64,000 nucleotides of DNA from an uncultured Actinomycetes bacterium (GTDB lineage: Bacteria; Actinomycetota; Actinomycetes; Nanopelagicales; Nanopelagicaceae): assembly GCA_903825945.1 (NCBI GenBank), contig CAIKCJ010000026.1, forward strand, positions 21,059-85,058. Direction: 5' to 3'. Positions within the stretch are counted from its first letter, which is position 1; each line of letters opens with the position of its first letter. A model generated the notes under the pieces. The model had not been told where the DNA came from and ran no database searches. It saw nothing but the letters and a program-made list of their open reading frames with translations. Of the stretch, positions 7,959-16,139 are shown one piece after another. A program made the position numbers and the translations under genes.

Positions 7959-8669
7959 AGCAACTATCGGGGCAAAGAAGAGAGCAGGCAGTAGATCGCC
8001 AATGGCTATCTGCTTGAGCCCAAGTAGTCGAAGCGCAATGCCAAATAGCAGAATCCCCCCAACGGCTGTGAGCGCCTGGATTTGATACTGCGCAAGGATG
8101 CTTCCTAAAAAGTAGCCAATGATGGTCCAAGCAAATTGGTAAATCCCAACAGGGATAGCAGAAAATGCCACTCCCCATCCAAATGACGACGCAAAAGCCA
8201 TTGCAGCGAAACCATCGAGGGTGCTCTTTAGAACGAGTTGCGAGATACCTGTGTGCATGCCATCGCTGACGCTTCCCAAGATTGCCAAGGGTCCAATCGC
8301 GAAAAGTAGTGCGGCGGCCATAAAGCCTTCAATAAAGTTACCTTTGTCGCGTGCAGCAAATCGTAACTTCAGTTGTTGGCCAAATGCTTCAAGGCGTGGC
8401 TCTAGGCGCAAAAAGTAGCCAACGAGTGCCCCGAGTAGGAGCGCCGCAAGAGTTCCAAGCGTTGTCCAGCCGACAGGTACCGCATGAGTAAAGAGCGGAT
8501 TCCAGACACTCCGAAGAGCATCCGCTGCATTAATAAGACAGACGCAGCCTAAAATATCTGTAATCAGCCCGCGCAGGCGATCGGGCAACCTACCGCCAGA
8601 TAGAACTCCAATCGCTGAACCAACAACGATTGTCACTATGTTGATGCATGTGCCTAAGCCAATAAACAT
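7935..8669 (-). CDS. DUF554 family integral membrane protein
   Basis: A 244-residue hydrophobic protein with about six or seven membrane spans. The start FIGLGTCINIVTIVVGSAIG, with a Gly-rich first helix and GGRLPDRLRGLITDILG, is characteristic of DUF554 (YdfK/YqgA-like). Function is not established; transport has been suggested for the family only by topology. Its ATG overlaps the uppP stop by 1 bp, so it is translated with uppP and the ABC ATPase upstream. Confidence 0.88.
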   Translation of the reverse strand: MFIGLGTCINIVTIVVGSAIGVLSGGRLPDRLRGLITDILGCVCLINAADALRSVWNPLFTHAVPVGWTTLGTLAALLLGALVGYFLRLEPRLEAFGQQLKLRFAARDKGNFIEGFMAAALLFAIGPLAILGSVSDGMHTGISQLVLKSTLDGFAAMAFASSFGWGVAFSAIPVGIYQFAWTIIGYFLGSILAQYQIQALTAVGGILLFGIALRLLGLKQIAIGDLLPALFFAPIVALVAHQFM

Positions 8670-9529
8670 TATCCGAGGAAGCCGAATTTAATTATCGAAA
8701 GCAAACCAAATGCTAGGCAGTACAAAGCGAATGGTTTGAGTGTGCGGGTCTTAAACCATTTGACCAGAATGGTCGCACTGATCATCGTTGCAAAAAACGA
8801 GACAATGGTTCCAATAGCAAGAGGTCCATAGGAGCCGCTGATAGAGCCATGAAAAAGTTTAGGAAGTTTGAAAATCGAGGCACCGAGTATTACGGGGAAA
8901 GAGAGAAGGAAGGCGAAATCTGCAGCTACGCTGCGAGATAACCCACGAAGCATTCCAAACGACACGGTCACTCCAAATCGGCTGATCCCAGCAAATAGCG
9001 CGGCACTTTGTCCCACTCCAATGGCTAGCGCCTGACCTGGTGAAACTCGAGATGCAATCGCCTCGTCCTCGCTTAGGCCTTCAACATGAGAATGTCTGCG
9101 TGCCGTGAGCTTCTCTGTCCCGAACAAGATGAATCCGTTGATAGTAAGAAAAATGGCAGCCGCCAAAGGCTTTTCAAAATTCTTTTGGAAAAAATTATTA
9201 AATAGAAGACCAATAATGGCTACTGGCAAAGTTCCCAAAAGGAGAAGCAGAAAAATACGGAAACCAATCTCGTCCTTTTTCCACAAAAGAGCGGAGCGCA
9301 GGATCGCTATCCATCTAGGTGCGAAGACGATAAAGAGTGCCGCAGCACTGGCTAGGTGTAACGCAATTGCCACCAAGAGATATTGGGGCGTCTGCGAATA
9401 AGCACGCCAGCTCCCGCCTAACCAGGCTGGAATCAGGACGCTATGGCCCAGACTTGAGACCGGAAATAGCTCAGTGATGCCCTGAATGAGTCCTGAAACG
9501 ATTGCTTGAAGGTAGGTGAAATGAAACAT
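8669..9529 (-). CDS. uppP: Undecaprenyl-diphosphate phosphatase (BacA/UppP family), variant motif
   Basis: Recycles undecaprenyl pyrophosphate to the monophosphate carrier for cell-wall synthesis at the membrane. The N-terminus GLIQGITELFPVSSLGHS matches the first conserved UppP motif (QxxxE followed by SSxGH). The second motif, usually PGxSRSG, here reads FAGISRFGVTVSFG, so the Pro and second Ser differ. The 286 residues contain about eight membrane helices. The variant second motif resembles a divergent actinobacterial group, so activity is probable but not certain. Start and stop codons overlap neighbours by one base on each side. Confidence 0.88.
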   Translation of the reverse strand: MFHFTYLQAIVSGLIQGITELFPVSSLGHSVLIPAWLGGSWRAYSQTPQYLLVAIALHLASAAALFIVFAPRWIAILRSALLWKKDEIGFRIFLLLLLGTLPVAIIGLLFNNFFQKNFEKPLAAAIFLTINGFILFGTEKLTARRHSHVEGLSEDEAIASRVSPGQALAIGVGQSAALFAGISRFGVTVSFGMLRGLSRSVAADFAFLLSFPVILGASIFKLPKLFHGSISGSYGPLAIGTIVSFFATMISATILVKWFKTRTLKPFALYCLAFGLLSIIKFGFLG

Positions 9530-10314
9530 TAGTTAGCCGCCTTTGCGAAAAATCTTCCGTTATCACTGGTTATGGATACCGAAATACCGTATGCAGAACT
9601 TAGATTGGCTGAGGTAAGAACACTGTTGATCTCCCCACTTGCCACTTCTAAGCCATCTTTGAGTAGAAGGCAATGTGTGGTGCCCGCAGGAATCTCTTCG
9701 ACATGGTGAGTGATGATCACGGTTGCTGGGCTTGCAGGATCCGTAGCTAAGGCGTTGAGACGTACAAGGAGATCTTCACGTCCACCTAAGTCCAAACCAG
9801 ATGCCGGCTCATCTAACAGTAAGAGTTCTGGATTTGGCATGAGTGCTCGCGCGATGAGAACTCGCTTCTTCTCCCCCTCGCTTAAAGTGAAGAAATGTCG
9901 GTCTTTGAGCGCTCTTACTCCAAGGACGGTCAGGAGGCTGATTGCGCGAGATTCATCCCAAAGATCATAACTTTCTTGCCAGCGTCCCACGATCGCATAT
10001 GCCGAACTCATCACAAGATCAATGACCCGCTCGTCTTGCGGGATCATGTGTGTGAGAGTTGTTGAAACAAAACCAATACGCGGCCGTACTTCAAAGACAT
10101 CAACTTTGCCCAGGACAGTGTCAAGAACCTCGACTTTGCCTCGCGATGGGTGAATCTGAGTTGCAACCAGAGAGAATAAGGTGCTCTTTCCAGCGCCGTT
10201 TGGCCCTAGTATCACCCAGCGTTCACCACTTGCTACAGTCCATGAAAGGGGTCCTAGAATGGATTTACCTTCGCGGATCACCGTGGCGTCCTGGAGTGCA
10301 AGTACGTTATTCAT
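9529..10314 (-). CDS. ABC transporter ATP-binding protein
   Basis: A 261-residue ATPase with Walker A GPNGAGKST, signature LSEGEKKR, Walker B LLLLDEPASGLDLGG and H-loop IITHHVEEIP. It resembles the YlmA/ModF-like stand-alone ABC ATPases, and no permease gene lies beside it. Start ATG 10314 is where homology begins; TATCTT 8 nt upstream serves as a leaderless-type -10. A longer frame back to 10536 would run through the divergent ACT-domain gene and is rejected. It heads the ABC-uppP-DUF554 operon, with one-base overlaps. The transported substrate, if any, is unknown. Confidence 0.9.
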   Translation of the reverse strand: MNNVLALQDATVIREGKSILGPLSWTVASGERWVILGPNGAGKSTLFSLVATQIHPSRGKVEVLDTVLGKVDVFEVRPRIGFVSTTLTHMIPQDERVIDLVMSSAYAIVGRWQESYDLWDESRAISLLTVLGVRALKDRHFFTLSEGEKKRVLIARALMPNPELLLLDEPASGLDLGGREDLLVRLNALATDPASPATVIITHHVEEIPAGTTHCLLLKDGLEVASGEINSVLTSANLSSAYGISVSITSDNGRFFAKAAN

Positions 10315-10322
10315 AATCCGCA

Positions 10323-10328
10323 AAGATA
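10323..10328 (-). promoter_or_regulatory. Leaderless-type -10 hexamer of the ABC ATPase operon
   Basis: TATCTT on the minus strand, 8 nt before ATG 10314; it is divergent from TAATCT of the ACT-domain gene. Confidence 0.35.
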
Positions 10329-10351
10329 CCTGCTCGACGGCGCTAAGGCGG

Positions 10352-10357
10352 TAATCT
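10352..10357 (+). promoter_or_regulatory. Leaderless-type -10 hexamer of the ACT-domain/serB pair
   Basis: TAATCT exactly 6 nt before ATG 10364, with no RBS between them. Confidence 0.45.
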
Positions 10358-10363
10358 GCGACT

Positions 10364-10639
10364 ATGAGTCCATATGACGTCGATCGCGAACCTTTTTCTG
10401 CCCTCATTATCTTGGCTAGCCAAGACAAGCCTGGGGTTGAAGCCGAGCTTTTAGCCGTGCTGGCTCCCTTTTCCTTACAGATCGCCAAGAGCGAGAAAAT
10501 CGCCTTGCGTGGCCGTCTCATACTCGGTCTTCTCATTACATTGGATCCAGCTCATGCACTGGCTATCGAAGACGACCTTGTAGCGTTTGGCGAAAAATCT
10601 GGATACGACGTAGCCATGGACTATTCGGATTTGGCTTAG
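10364..10639 (+). CDS. Stand-alone ACT-domain protein, probable regulatory half of a split SerB
   Basis: A 91-residue protein with a single ACT-like fold: SALIILASQDKPGVEAELLA for the first strand-helix, then IAKSEKIALRGRLILGLLITLD. In mycobacterial SerB one or two ACT domains are fused ahead of the phosphatase; here a separate small gene lies 10 bp before the phosphatase gene. That arrangement suggests it binds serine and controls the phosphatase, which is inference. ATG 10364 is supported by the -10 hexamer 6 nt upstream. Confidence 0.8.
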   Translation: MSPYDVDREPFSALIILASQDKPGVEAELLAVLAPFSLQIAKSEKIALRGRLILGLLITLDPAHALAIEDDLVAFGEKSGYDVAMDYSDLA

Positions 10640-10649
10640 CGTTCCACGT

Positions 10650-11294
10650 ATGAACTTTCTCGTTGTATTAGATATGGACTCCACCTTCATCCAGGATGAA
10701 GTAATAGACCTTTTGGCTGATCATGCTGGCGTAGGCGAAAAAGTTGCAGCTATTACAGAACGTTCAATGCGCGGAGAACTTGATTTTAGGGCCTCTCTAC
10801 TGGAGCGAGTAAAGCTCCTTAAAGGACTCGATAGCGAAGCTATAGACGCTGTTCGTTCTGCGATAAGGCTCTCGAAAGGAGCAGAGGCACTCATTCGCTC
10901 TCTTCACGCTGCAGATTCCAAAATTGCGATTGTCTCTGGCGGATTCGAGAACATCATTGCTCCACTACTTACTGCATTGGAAATCGATTTCTTTAAAGCA
11001 AATACGCTCGCTGTGGAAGATGGAAAACTTACTGGAGAGGTTATTGGTGAGATTATCGACAAAGATGCCAAGGCCGAGTTCCTTAAGTCTCATGCACAGC
11101 TATTGAATATCCCGCTCACTCAAACCGTAGCTGTCGGAGATGGGGCGAATGATCTTGAAATGATGAGAATTGCAGGCCTGAGCGTTGCCTTCAACGCGAA
11201 ACCAATTGTGAAAAGTGCAGCAATGAGATCAATTGATGATGGTGATCTCACGCATATTCTCGAATTCCTACAAATCCCTGTGCTTGCGCAGTAA
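10650..11294 (+). CDS. serB: Phosphoserine phosphatase (HAD family), ACT-less
   Basis: Last step of serine synthesis, phosphoserine to serine. The 214-residue product has HAD motif I LDMDSTFIQDE (with the nucleophile and acid Asp), motif II in AIVSGGFENI, a catalytic Lys before DAKAEFL, and motif III VAVGDGANDLEMM. It starts right at motif I, so it has no N-terminal ACT domain; the preceding small ACT gene supplies it in trans. It converges on hisG. Confidence 0.93.
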   Translation: MNFLVVLDMDSTFIQDEVIDLLADHAGVGEKVAAITERSMRGELDFRASLLERVKLLKGLDSEAIDAVRSAIRLSKGAEALIRSLHAADSKIAIVSGGFENIIAPLLTALEIDFFKANTLAVEDGKLTGEVIGEIIDKDAKAEFLKSHAQLLNIPLTQTVAVGDGANDLEMMRIAGLSVAFNAKPIVKSAAMRSIDDGDLTHILEFLQIPVLAQ

Positions 11295-11315
11295 AGCGTT
11301 ATTTTCGCTACTTAC
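11291..11315. terminator. Hairpin between convergent serB and hisG
   Basis: GTAAAGCG and CGCT-AC-TTAC can pair around a U-rich loop (TTATTTT), overlapping both stop codons. The bulged stem makes it a weak candidate. Confidence 0.3.
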
Positions 11316-12157
11316 AACCGACAGGCGTGAATATCTGTTACTAAGATTCCTCGAGCGCCAGCTAGCCAGAGATCATCCATAATTCTGTTGATATCACTTC
11401 TTTTAACCATTGCCCGGACTGCACTCCAGCCACTCTTTTGGAGTGCAGATACTGTTGGCGATTCGATTCCTGGAGTGAGCGCACATGCTGCTTGCAATAA
11501 TTCATTTTGTACATCGTAATCAACGAGAACGTATTGCTTGGCAATAACGACTCCTTGAAGTCGACGAATAAGGGTTTCAACGGCCGCACTGCGCGTCTGC
11601 GCCGGCCGTTCAATAAGAATTGCTTCGCTATGCAAGATCGGCTCACCAAAGACTACGAGCCCGGCTTGTCTGAGGGTTCCCCCGGTGGAAACAACGTCCG
11701 CGATAACATCGGCCACACCTAGTCGAACCGAACTTTCCACTGCGCCATCAAGTTTTACCACTTGTGCGCTCAGTGAATTCTTTGTCAGGTAGGACTCGAC
11801 CAGGCCTGGATAAGCACTGGCAATGCGTTTGCCTGCTAATTGCGCTTCAGTCATTGAATGCCCAGCAGGTGCTGCAAATCTGAATGTGCTCTTACCAAAA
11901 TCAAGCGATAGCGCTTCTACTGAACGAGCCCCACTATCGATAAGGAGATCACGTCCAGTAATTCCCACTTCAAGTTCACCCGATGCAACATAAAGGGCAA
12001 TGTCTCTGGGACGCAAATAGTAGAACTCGATCTGATTCTCTTGATCGATTAATACCAAATCTCTGGAGTCATTACGTTGGCGATAGCCTGCCTCTTTGAG
12101 CATTGCGATTGCTGATTCTGAAAGTGACCCCTTGTTTGGAATGGCAACTTTGAGCAT
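11312..12157 (-). CDS. hisG: ATP phosphoribosyltransferase, long form
   Basis: Condenses ATP and PRPP, the committed step of histidine synthesis. The product begins LKVAIPNKGSLSESAIAML and has the periplasmic-binding-like catalytic lobes (LEVGITGRDLLIDSG; PRPP loop region ADVIADVVSTGGTLRQAGL). A C-terminal histidine-sensing domain occupies about residues 205-281, so this is the long, feedback-regulated HisG. A purine-rich GAGG lies 6 nt before the ATG. The gene follows hisE by 41 bp in the same direction. Confidence 0.95.
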   Translation of the reverse strand: MLKVAIPNKGSLSESAIAMLKEAGYRQRNDSRDLVLIDQENQIEFYYLRPRDIALYVASGELEVGITGRDLLIDSGARSVEALSLDFGKSTFRFAAPAGHSMTEAQLAGKRIASAYPGLVESYLTKNSLSAQVVKLDGAVESSVRLGVADVIADVVSTGGTLRQAGLVVFGEPILHSEAILIERPAQTRSAAVETLIRRLQGVVIAKQYVLVDYDVQNELLQAACALTPGIESPTVSALQKSGWSAVRAMVKRSDINRIMDDLWLAGARGILVTDIHACRL

Positions 12158-12198
12158 GGTTTCCTCTTCTCAGTAGTTATTATTCGTGCAGGAGTCTT

Positions 12199-12462
12199 TT
12201 ATAGAACCTTGTAAATATCGGTTGGTGTGACACCGCGTGCAATCATAAGAACCTGAAGGCGATATAGGAGTTGGGAGATTTCAAGAGCTAGCGCTTGCGT
12301 ACTCTCATGCTCGGCTGCCAACCAGACCTCACCGGCCTCTTCAATAATCTTTTTACCCATTGCATGCACACCAGCATCAAGGGCGGCTACCGTGCCGGAA
12401 CCTTCAGGTCGATTCTGCGAAATAGTTGTAAGTTCAGAAAAGAGTTGATCGAAATCCTTCAT
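12199..12462 (-). CDS. hisE: Phosphoribosyl-ATP pyrophosphatase
   Basis: Hydrolyses phosphoribosyl-ATP to phosphoribosyl-AMP, the second histidine step. The 87-residue all-alpha product contains the MazG-like metal motif [18 protein letters not shown]. Length is normal for stand-alone HisE. It precedes hisG and follows rpe. TAGACT 6 nt before the ATG suggests that hisE-hisG has its own leaderless promoter. Confidence 0.94.
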   Translation of the reverse strand: MKDFDQLFSELTTISQNRPEGSGTVAALDAGVHAMGKKIIEEAGEVWLAAEHESTQALALEISQLLYRLQVLMIARGVTPTDIYKVL

Positions 12463-12468
12463 GCGCAG

Positions 12469-12474
12469 AGTCTA
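12469..12474 (-). promoter_or_regulatory. Leaderless-type -10 hexamer of hisE-hisG
   Basis: TAGACT on the minus strand, exactly 6 nt before ATG 12462, without an RBS. Confidence 0.5.
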
Positions 12475-12502
12475 CCCGAGCCCCAATTCGCGCGAGTTCA
12501 AT

Positions 12503-13171
12503 TTACTGGCGAGCGAGCTGCGCAGTAGTTCTTAGCGATGAGATCATCTCGGCAGGATTATCTGACTTATAGATTGCGCTACCGGCTACAAAGGTATCTG
12601 CTCCTGATTGCGCGGCGATCACAATGGTTTCAAGCGTAATTCCGCCATCAACTTGGAGCCAAGGGCGATTTCCGGTCATTTCTTCTATCGCAAGGGCTGC
12701 TTCATGGAGTTTAGGCATCTGCTCAGCCATGAATTTCTGGCCGCCAAAGCCAGGTTCTACGGTCATAATTAACAACATGTCGAGTTCGCCGAGGAGTTCT
12801 TTCACGGCAGAGAATGACGTTGCCGGTTTGATTGCCAATCCAGCCCTAGCTCCTGCTGCCTTGATGGTACGAATCGTATCAAGTGGATTTTGGCTGGCTT
12901 CAAAATGAAAAGTCACGCTGGCGCTACCCGCGTGCGCGTATTCGACGGCCTCATCATCAGGATTGTGAATCATTAAATGGGAATCAACAGGTATCTGGCT
13001 ATGTGAAATGATGCGTTTGGATGTTTCGAAATCAAATGTAATGTTTGGAACAAAGATGTTGTCCATAATGTCTAGATGAAGAAGGTCGGCAGATGAGACG
13101 CGATCGATCTCGCTAAAAAGTTGAGAATGATCAGCATTGAGAATGCTTGGACAAATTCGCATCATACCCAT
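12503..13171 (-). CDS. rpe: Ribulose-phosphate 3-epimerase
   Basis: Interconverts ribulose 5-phosphate and xylulose 5-phosphate in the pentose phosphate pathway. The 222-residue TIM barrel shows ICPSILNADHSQL, LLHLDIMDNIFVPNITF (metal and catalytic Asp), DSHLMI, TVEPGFGGQKF and VDGGITLET, all classical for Rpe. Three Met codons are possible at the start; ATG 13171 is chosen because TAGAGT lies 6 nt upstream. Confidence 0.95.
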   Translation of the reverse strand: MGMMRICPSILNADHSQLFSEIDRVSSADLLHLDIMDNIFVPNITFDFETSKRIISHSQIPVDSHLMIHNPDDEAVEYAHAGSASVTFHFEASQNPLDTIRTIKAAGARAGLAIKPATSFSAVKELLGELDMLLIMTVEPGFGGQKFMAEQMPKLHEAALAIEEMTGNRPWLQVDGGITLETIVIAAQSGADTFVAGSAIYKSDNPAEMISSLRTTAQLARQ

Positions 13172-13177
13172 GCCTTT

Positions 13178-13183
13178 ACTCTA
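13178..13183 (-). promoter_or_regulatory. Leaderless-type -10 hexamer of rpe
   Basis: TAGAGT on the minus strand, exactly 6 nt before ATG 13171; this decides among three nearby Met codons. Confidence 0.45.
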
Positions 13184-13203
13184 AAGCAGTTAACTATTTA
13201 AAA

Positions 13204-14577
13204 CTACTTTTTACGAAGTAGCGCCATAAACATTGAGTCCGATTCGTCCTTGTGAGTCCAGAGTTGCATTGACCCATCCTGGGCTAGGACGTGACGAGGA
13301 ACGCTCGGCGGCAAGTACGGATCGATAGAGACCAGCTCCATATCCGAGTTTTTGCGCAATAGCTCCAGCACCTGGGCCTTCGTCTCCAAAATATGCGGCG
13401 AACAGGTTACATATGCGATAAGGCCGCCGGTTCGAAGTAGTTGCATGCCAGCAGTCAGAAGTTCTTTTTGAATCATCACCAATTCTTTAAGATCAGCCGG
13501 TGTTCTACGCCAGCGTGCTTCTGGCCGACGACGAAGTGCCCCCAGACCCGTGCATGGCGCATCGATCATAATGCGGTCGAAACTGAGACCTTCATTGACG
13601 ATGTCTTGTCCACGACCCACCGAGACCAGTTCCCCGGGTATTACTTGAGCTACTAAACGTGCTCGGTGCTCACTTGGCTCATTCGCGCGAAAACTATCTT
13701 GGGGTCTGGAGACAGCGAGTGCTGTGTAGAGAGCAGAAGCTTTACCTCCGGGGCCTGCGCACATGTCGAGCCAGGAAAGGCAGACATCGCCTTGCGATTG
13801 TGCGGTTGCGATAAAGGTTTCGGCAACTAGTTGTGAGCCCTTGTCCTGCACTCCAGCACGGCGTTCGTGGATGGCGGAATACTCACTCGGCATTTTCTCC
13901 GAAAGCACGCCAAAACTCACCCATGGAAGCGGTGTACCGCCAATCTGAATGAGTTCTTCGACAGTGCTGCGCCCTGGCCAAGCAATGAGATTGGGTTTGG
14001 CCGGAATATTGTTTGACTCCAATAGCGCGGCAACTTCTTGCCAATCCTTGAGCTGATCATAGAAAGAGGCAATTTCCCATTCGGGATGTGAGTGCAGGAT
14101 AGAGAGTTTGCGTTTGATTGTTGCGGAGTCCTCGTTGAAATCAACCACGAACTGAGAGTAAAAATCGGGGTTCCGTGTAGCTTCGCGAAGAAGTGCATTG
14201 ATGAAGCTAGCCTTCGATTCCCCGACCAGAGCTCGAGCTACCTCCACAGTCTCTCCAACTGCAGCATGGTCAGGCACCCGCATCTCGTTTAGTTGATGAA
14301 GTCCCATTCGAAGAAGGTCAACTAGTGCGGGATCTAATTCTCCGAAAGGTCTCGATGACTTTTGGCGAATGAATTCATCATGCTTTCCTTGCATGCGCAA
14401 GGTGCCGTATGCAAGTTCTGTTGCAAACGCGCGATCTCGTTCGATGAGATCAGAACCCTTAAGCAATTCTGGTAATCGCAAATTAGCGTAGGCGCCATCT
14501 CGATTGACTTGTGTAAGTAAGTGAAAGACTAGGACACGTACGGGATCAGGCTGGGGTTTGCGACCAGGATTTGCCAT
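13204..14577 (-). CDS. rsmB: 16S rRNA (cytosine-967-C5)-methyltransferase, RsmB family
   Basis: Methylates C967 of 16S rRNA in E. coli terms. A NusB-like RNA-binding domain covers about residues 1-140. The SAM-dependent domain has LDMCAGPGGKASALY (motif I) and the two family cysteines in IDAPCTGLGALRRRPEARW (motif IV) and VTCSPH (motif VI). The 457-residue length is normal. It lies 8 bp after fmt and is probably co-translated with def and fmt. Confidence 0.93.
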   Translation of the reverse strand: MANPGRKPQPDPVRVLVFHLLTQVNRDGAYANLRLPELLKGSDLIERDRAFATELAYGTLRMQGKHDEFIRQKSSRPFGELDPALVDLLRMGLHQLNEMRVPDHAAVGETVEVARALVGESKASFINALLREATRNPDFYSQFVVDFNEDSATIKRKLSILHSHPEWEIASFYDQLKDWQEVAALLESNNIPAKPNLIAWPGRSTVEELIQIGGTPLPWVSFGVLSEKMPSEYSAIHERRAGVQDKGSQLVAETFIATAQSQGDVCLSWLDMCAGPGGKASALYTALAVSRPQDSFRANEPSEHRARLVAQVIPGELVSVGRGQDIVNEGLSFDRIMIDAPCTGLGALRRRPEARWRRTPADLKELVMIQKELLTAGMQLLRTGGLIAYVTCSPHILETKAQVLELLRKNSDMELVSIDPYLPPSVPRHVLAQDGSMQLWTHKDESDSMFMALLRKK

Positions 14578-14585
14578 AGGGAGCT

Positions 14586-15524
14586 CTATTTATTCTCTGC
14601 AGAGTGGGTGAAAGTTTCACCAGCAACTAGGCGCGCACCTCGAGCGAAGTCGGCTCCACCCATCTTCTTTTTCCCAGCAGGCGTGATCTCTTGAATCTCG
14701 AGAACGCTATCCTGGCAACGCACGAGCAGCCTTCCGTTGACAGCTGCAATCTCGCCGCTAACGCCTAACTGATTTACTTCTAGTGATTCAGTGAGCGCTC
14801 CAATTGCGATTCGTTCACCTCTAAAATTACTCCATGTTCCCGGGCGAACTCGAAGTGCTCGTGACTTGCGAAGCAGCGTATCGGCGCTCTGAGACCAATC
14901 CAGTTCGGACATCTCCTTCGTAATTTTTGGAGCAAGAGTTACGCCAGCAGTAGGTTGCGGGGTTGGTTTTACGGCCTTGGTAATTGTCGTAACCACATCA
15001 AGAATGCGCTCGCCCGCTAGCTGCGACATAGATTCAAGGAGCACCTCGGTGGTGTCACCGGCGTTAATGGATACGTCTTCTTGATAGTAAATAGGACCAG
15101 TGTCCATACCCTTGTCGAGCTTGAAAATCGAGATACCAGTATGCGTATCCCCCTCAAGTAACGCCCACTGAACTGGCGCTGCTCCACGCCAACGGGGTAA
15201 GAGTGAGAAGTGAACATTGAGCCAACCAAAGCGCGGACCATGAAGAAGTTCAACGGGAATCATCCGCCCATAGGAGAGCGTAATAATCATCTGAGGCTGT
15301 GCGCTGAGCAAATGCTGGTTGAGAGATGAGGTGCTGTCAGGTTTGGCGACAGGAATCCCTTTGGCATCCGCCCAATCTGCAAGTTCTGTCTGCGTCAGCG
15401 TCTGTCCCCTACCAGATTTTCTATCTGGGGTGGTGATTATTGAGCCCAGGGTGTGGCCCGACTCCATAATGGATTCGATAACTGGAATGGCAAGCAGGGA
15501 GGAGGAAGCTACTGATATTTGCAA
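14586..15524 (-). CDS. fmt: Methionyl-tRNA formyltransferase
   Basis: Formylates initiator Met-tRNA using 10-formyl-tetrahydrofolate. The product has LNVHFSLLPRWRGAAPVQWALL with the catalytic His and the SLLPxxRG signature, and a C-terminal tRNA-binding domain from about residue 205. I chose TTG 15524, 5 bp after the def stop, because homology starts there (QISVASSSLLAIPVIESI) and GGGA lies about 9 nt upstream; this gives 312 residues, the usual size. An ATG at 15611 would lie inside def. Confidence 0.93.
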   Translation of the reverse strand: MQISVASSSLLAIPVIESIMESGHTLGSIITTPDRKSGRGQTLTQTELADWADAKGIPVAKPDSTSSLNQHLLSAQPQMIITLSYGRMIPVELLHGPRFGWLNVHFSLLPRWRGAAPVQWALLEGDTHTGISIFKLDKGMDTGPIYYQEDVSINAGDTTEVLLESMSQLAGERILDVVTTITKAVKPTPQPTAGVTLAPKITKEMSELDWSQSADTLLRKSRALRVRPGTWSNFRGERIAIGALTESLEVNQLGVSGEIAAVNGRLLVRCQDSVLEIQEITPAGKKKMGGADFARGARLVAGETFTHSAENK

Positions 15525-15529
15525 GAGTT

Positions 15530-16090
15530 TTATATCCCTAATCCACGGGTTGCATGAGGCGAAAACTTGATCGAAGGGGTGTTGCCCGAATTTGTTGCCG
15601 CTGCAAACCATTCACTCTCACGGATCTCCTTCATGGCAGCTTTGCGCTCTTCAGGTGCCAAGCGATCAATGAAGAGAATGCCATCTAGATGATCTGTTTC
15701 ATGTTGAATGGCTCTCGCCAAAAATTCGCTGCCTGAAACCACAATTGGCTCACCGTGCATATTAAAACCTTTAGCCACTACCCGCATAGCACGGGGAGTC
15801 TCATAACGAAGTGCCGGAAATGATAGACATCCCTCTTCTCCATCTTGGAGTTCCTCGCTCAAATCCAACGTGGGATTGATGAGGTGTCCAAGTTCGTCAT
15901 CTACATCCCAAACAAAAACGCGTAGGCCAACTCCGATTTGCGGTGCCGCTAACCCTGCCCCTGGAGCTTCGAGCATAGTGTCAGTCAAATCAGCGACTAG
16001 CGTTCGTAATTCCTTATCAAAGGTATCGACTTCAAGTGCCCTCGTGGTCAGAACAGGATCCCCAAAGAGGCGAATAGGTTGGATCGACAT
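15530..16090 (-). CDS. def: Peptide deformylase
   Basis: Removes the N-formyl group from nascent proteins; it partners the formyltransferase downstream. Three motifs are intact: GAGLAAPQIG, EGCLSFP (metal Cys) and QHETDHLDG (two metal His and the catalytic Glu). I chose ATG 16090 (186 aa), with TAGAAT 6 nt upstream, over a GTG one codon earlier. It starts the def-fmt-rsmB run. Confidence 0.95.
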   Translation of the reverse strand: MSIQPIRLFGDPVLTTRALEVDTFDKELRTLVADLTDTMLEAPGAGLAAPQIGVGLRVFVWDVDDELGHLINPTLDLSEELQDGEEGCLSFPALRYETPRAMRVVAKGFNMHGEPIVVSGSEFLARAIQHETDHLDGILFIDRLAPEERKAAMKEIRESEWFAAATNSGNTPSIKFSPHATRGLGI

Positions 16091-16096
16091 CACACA

Positions 16097-16102
16097 ATTC
16101 TA
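16097..16102 (-). promoter_or_regulatory. Leaderless-type -10 hexamer of def-fmt-rsmB
   Basis: TAGAAT on the minus strand, exactly 6 nt before ATG 16090, with no RBS. This is close to the TATAAT consensus. Confidence 0.5.
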
Positions 16103-16139
16103 CTCCGTTAAAGAACGAATGCCTGACGCCAGCGTGGGA

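Noticed and set aside
10315..10536. An N-terminal extension of the ABC ATPase frame of 74 codons
   Set aside because: It has no ABC homology, runs antisense through the ACT-domain gene, and the ATPase domain begins right after ATG 10314.
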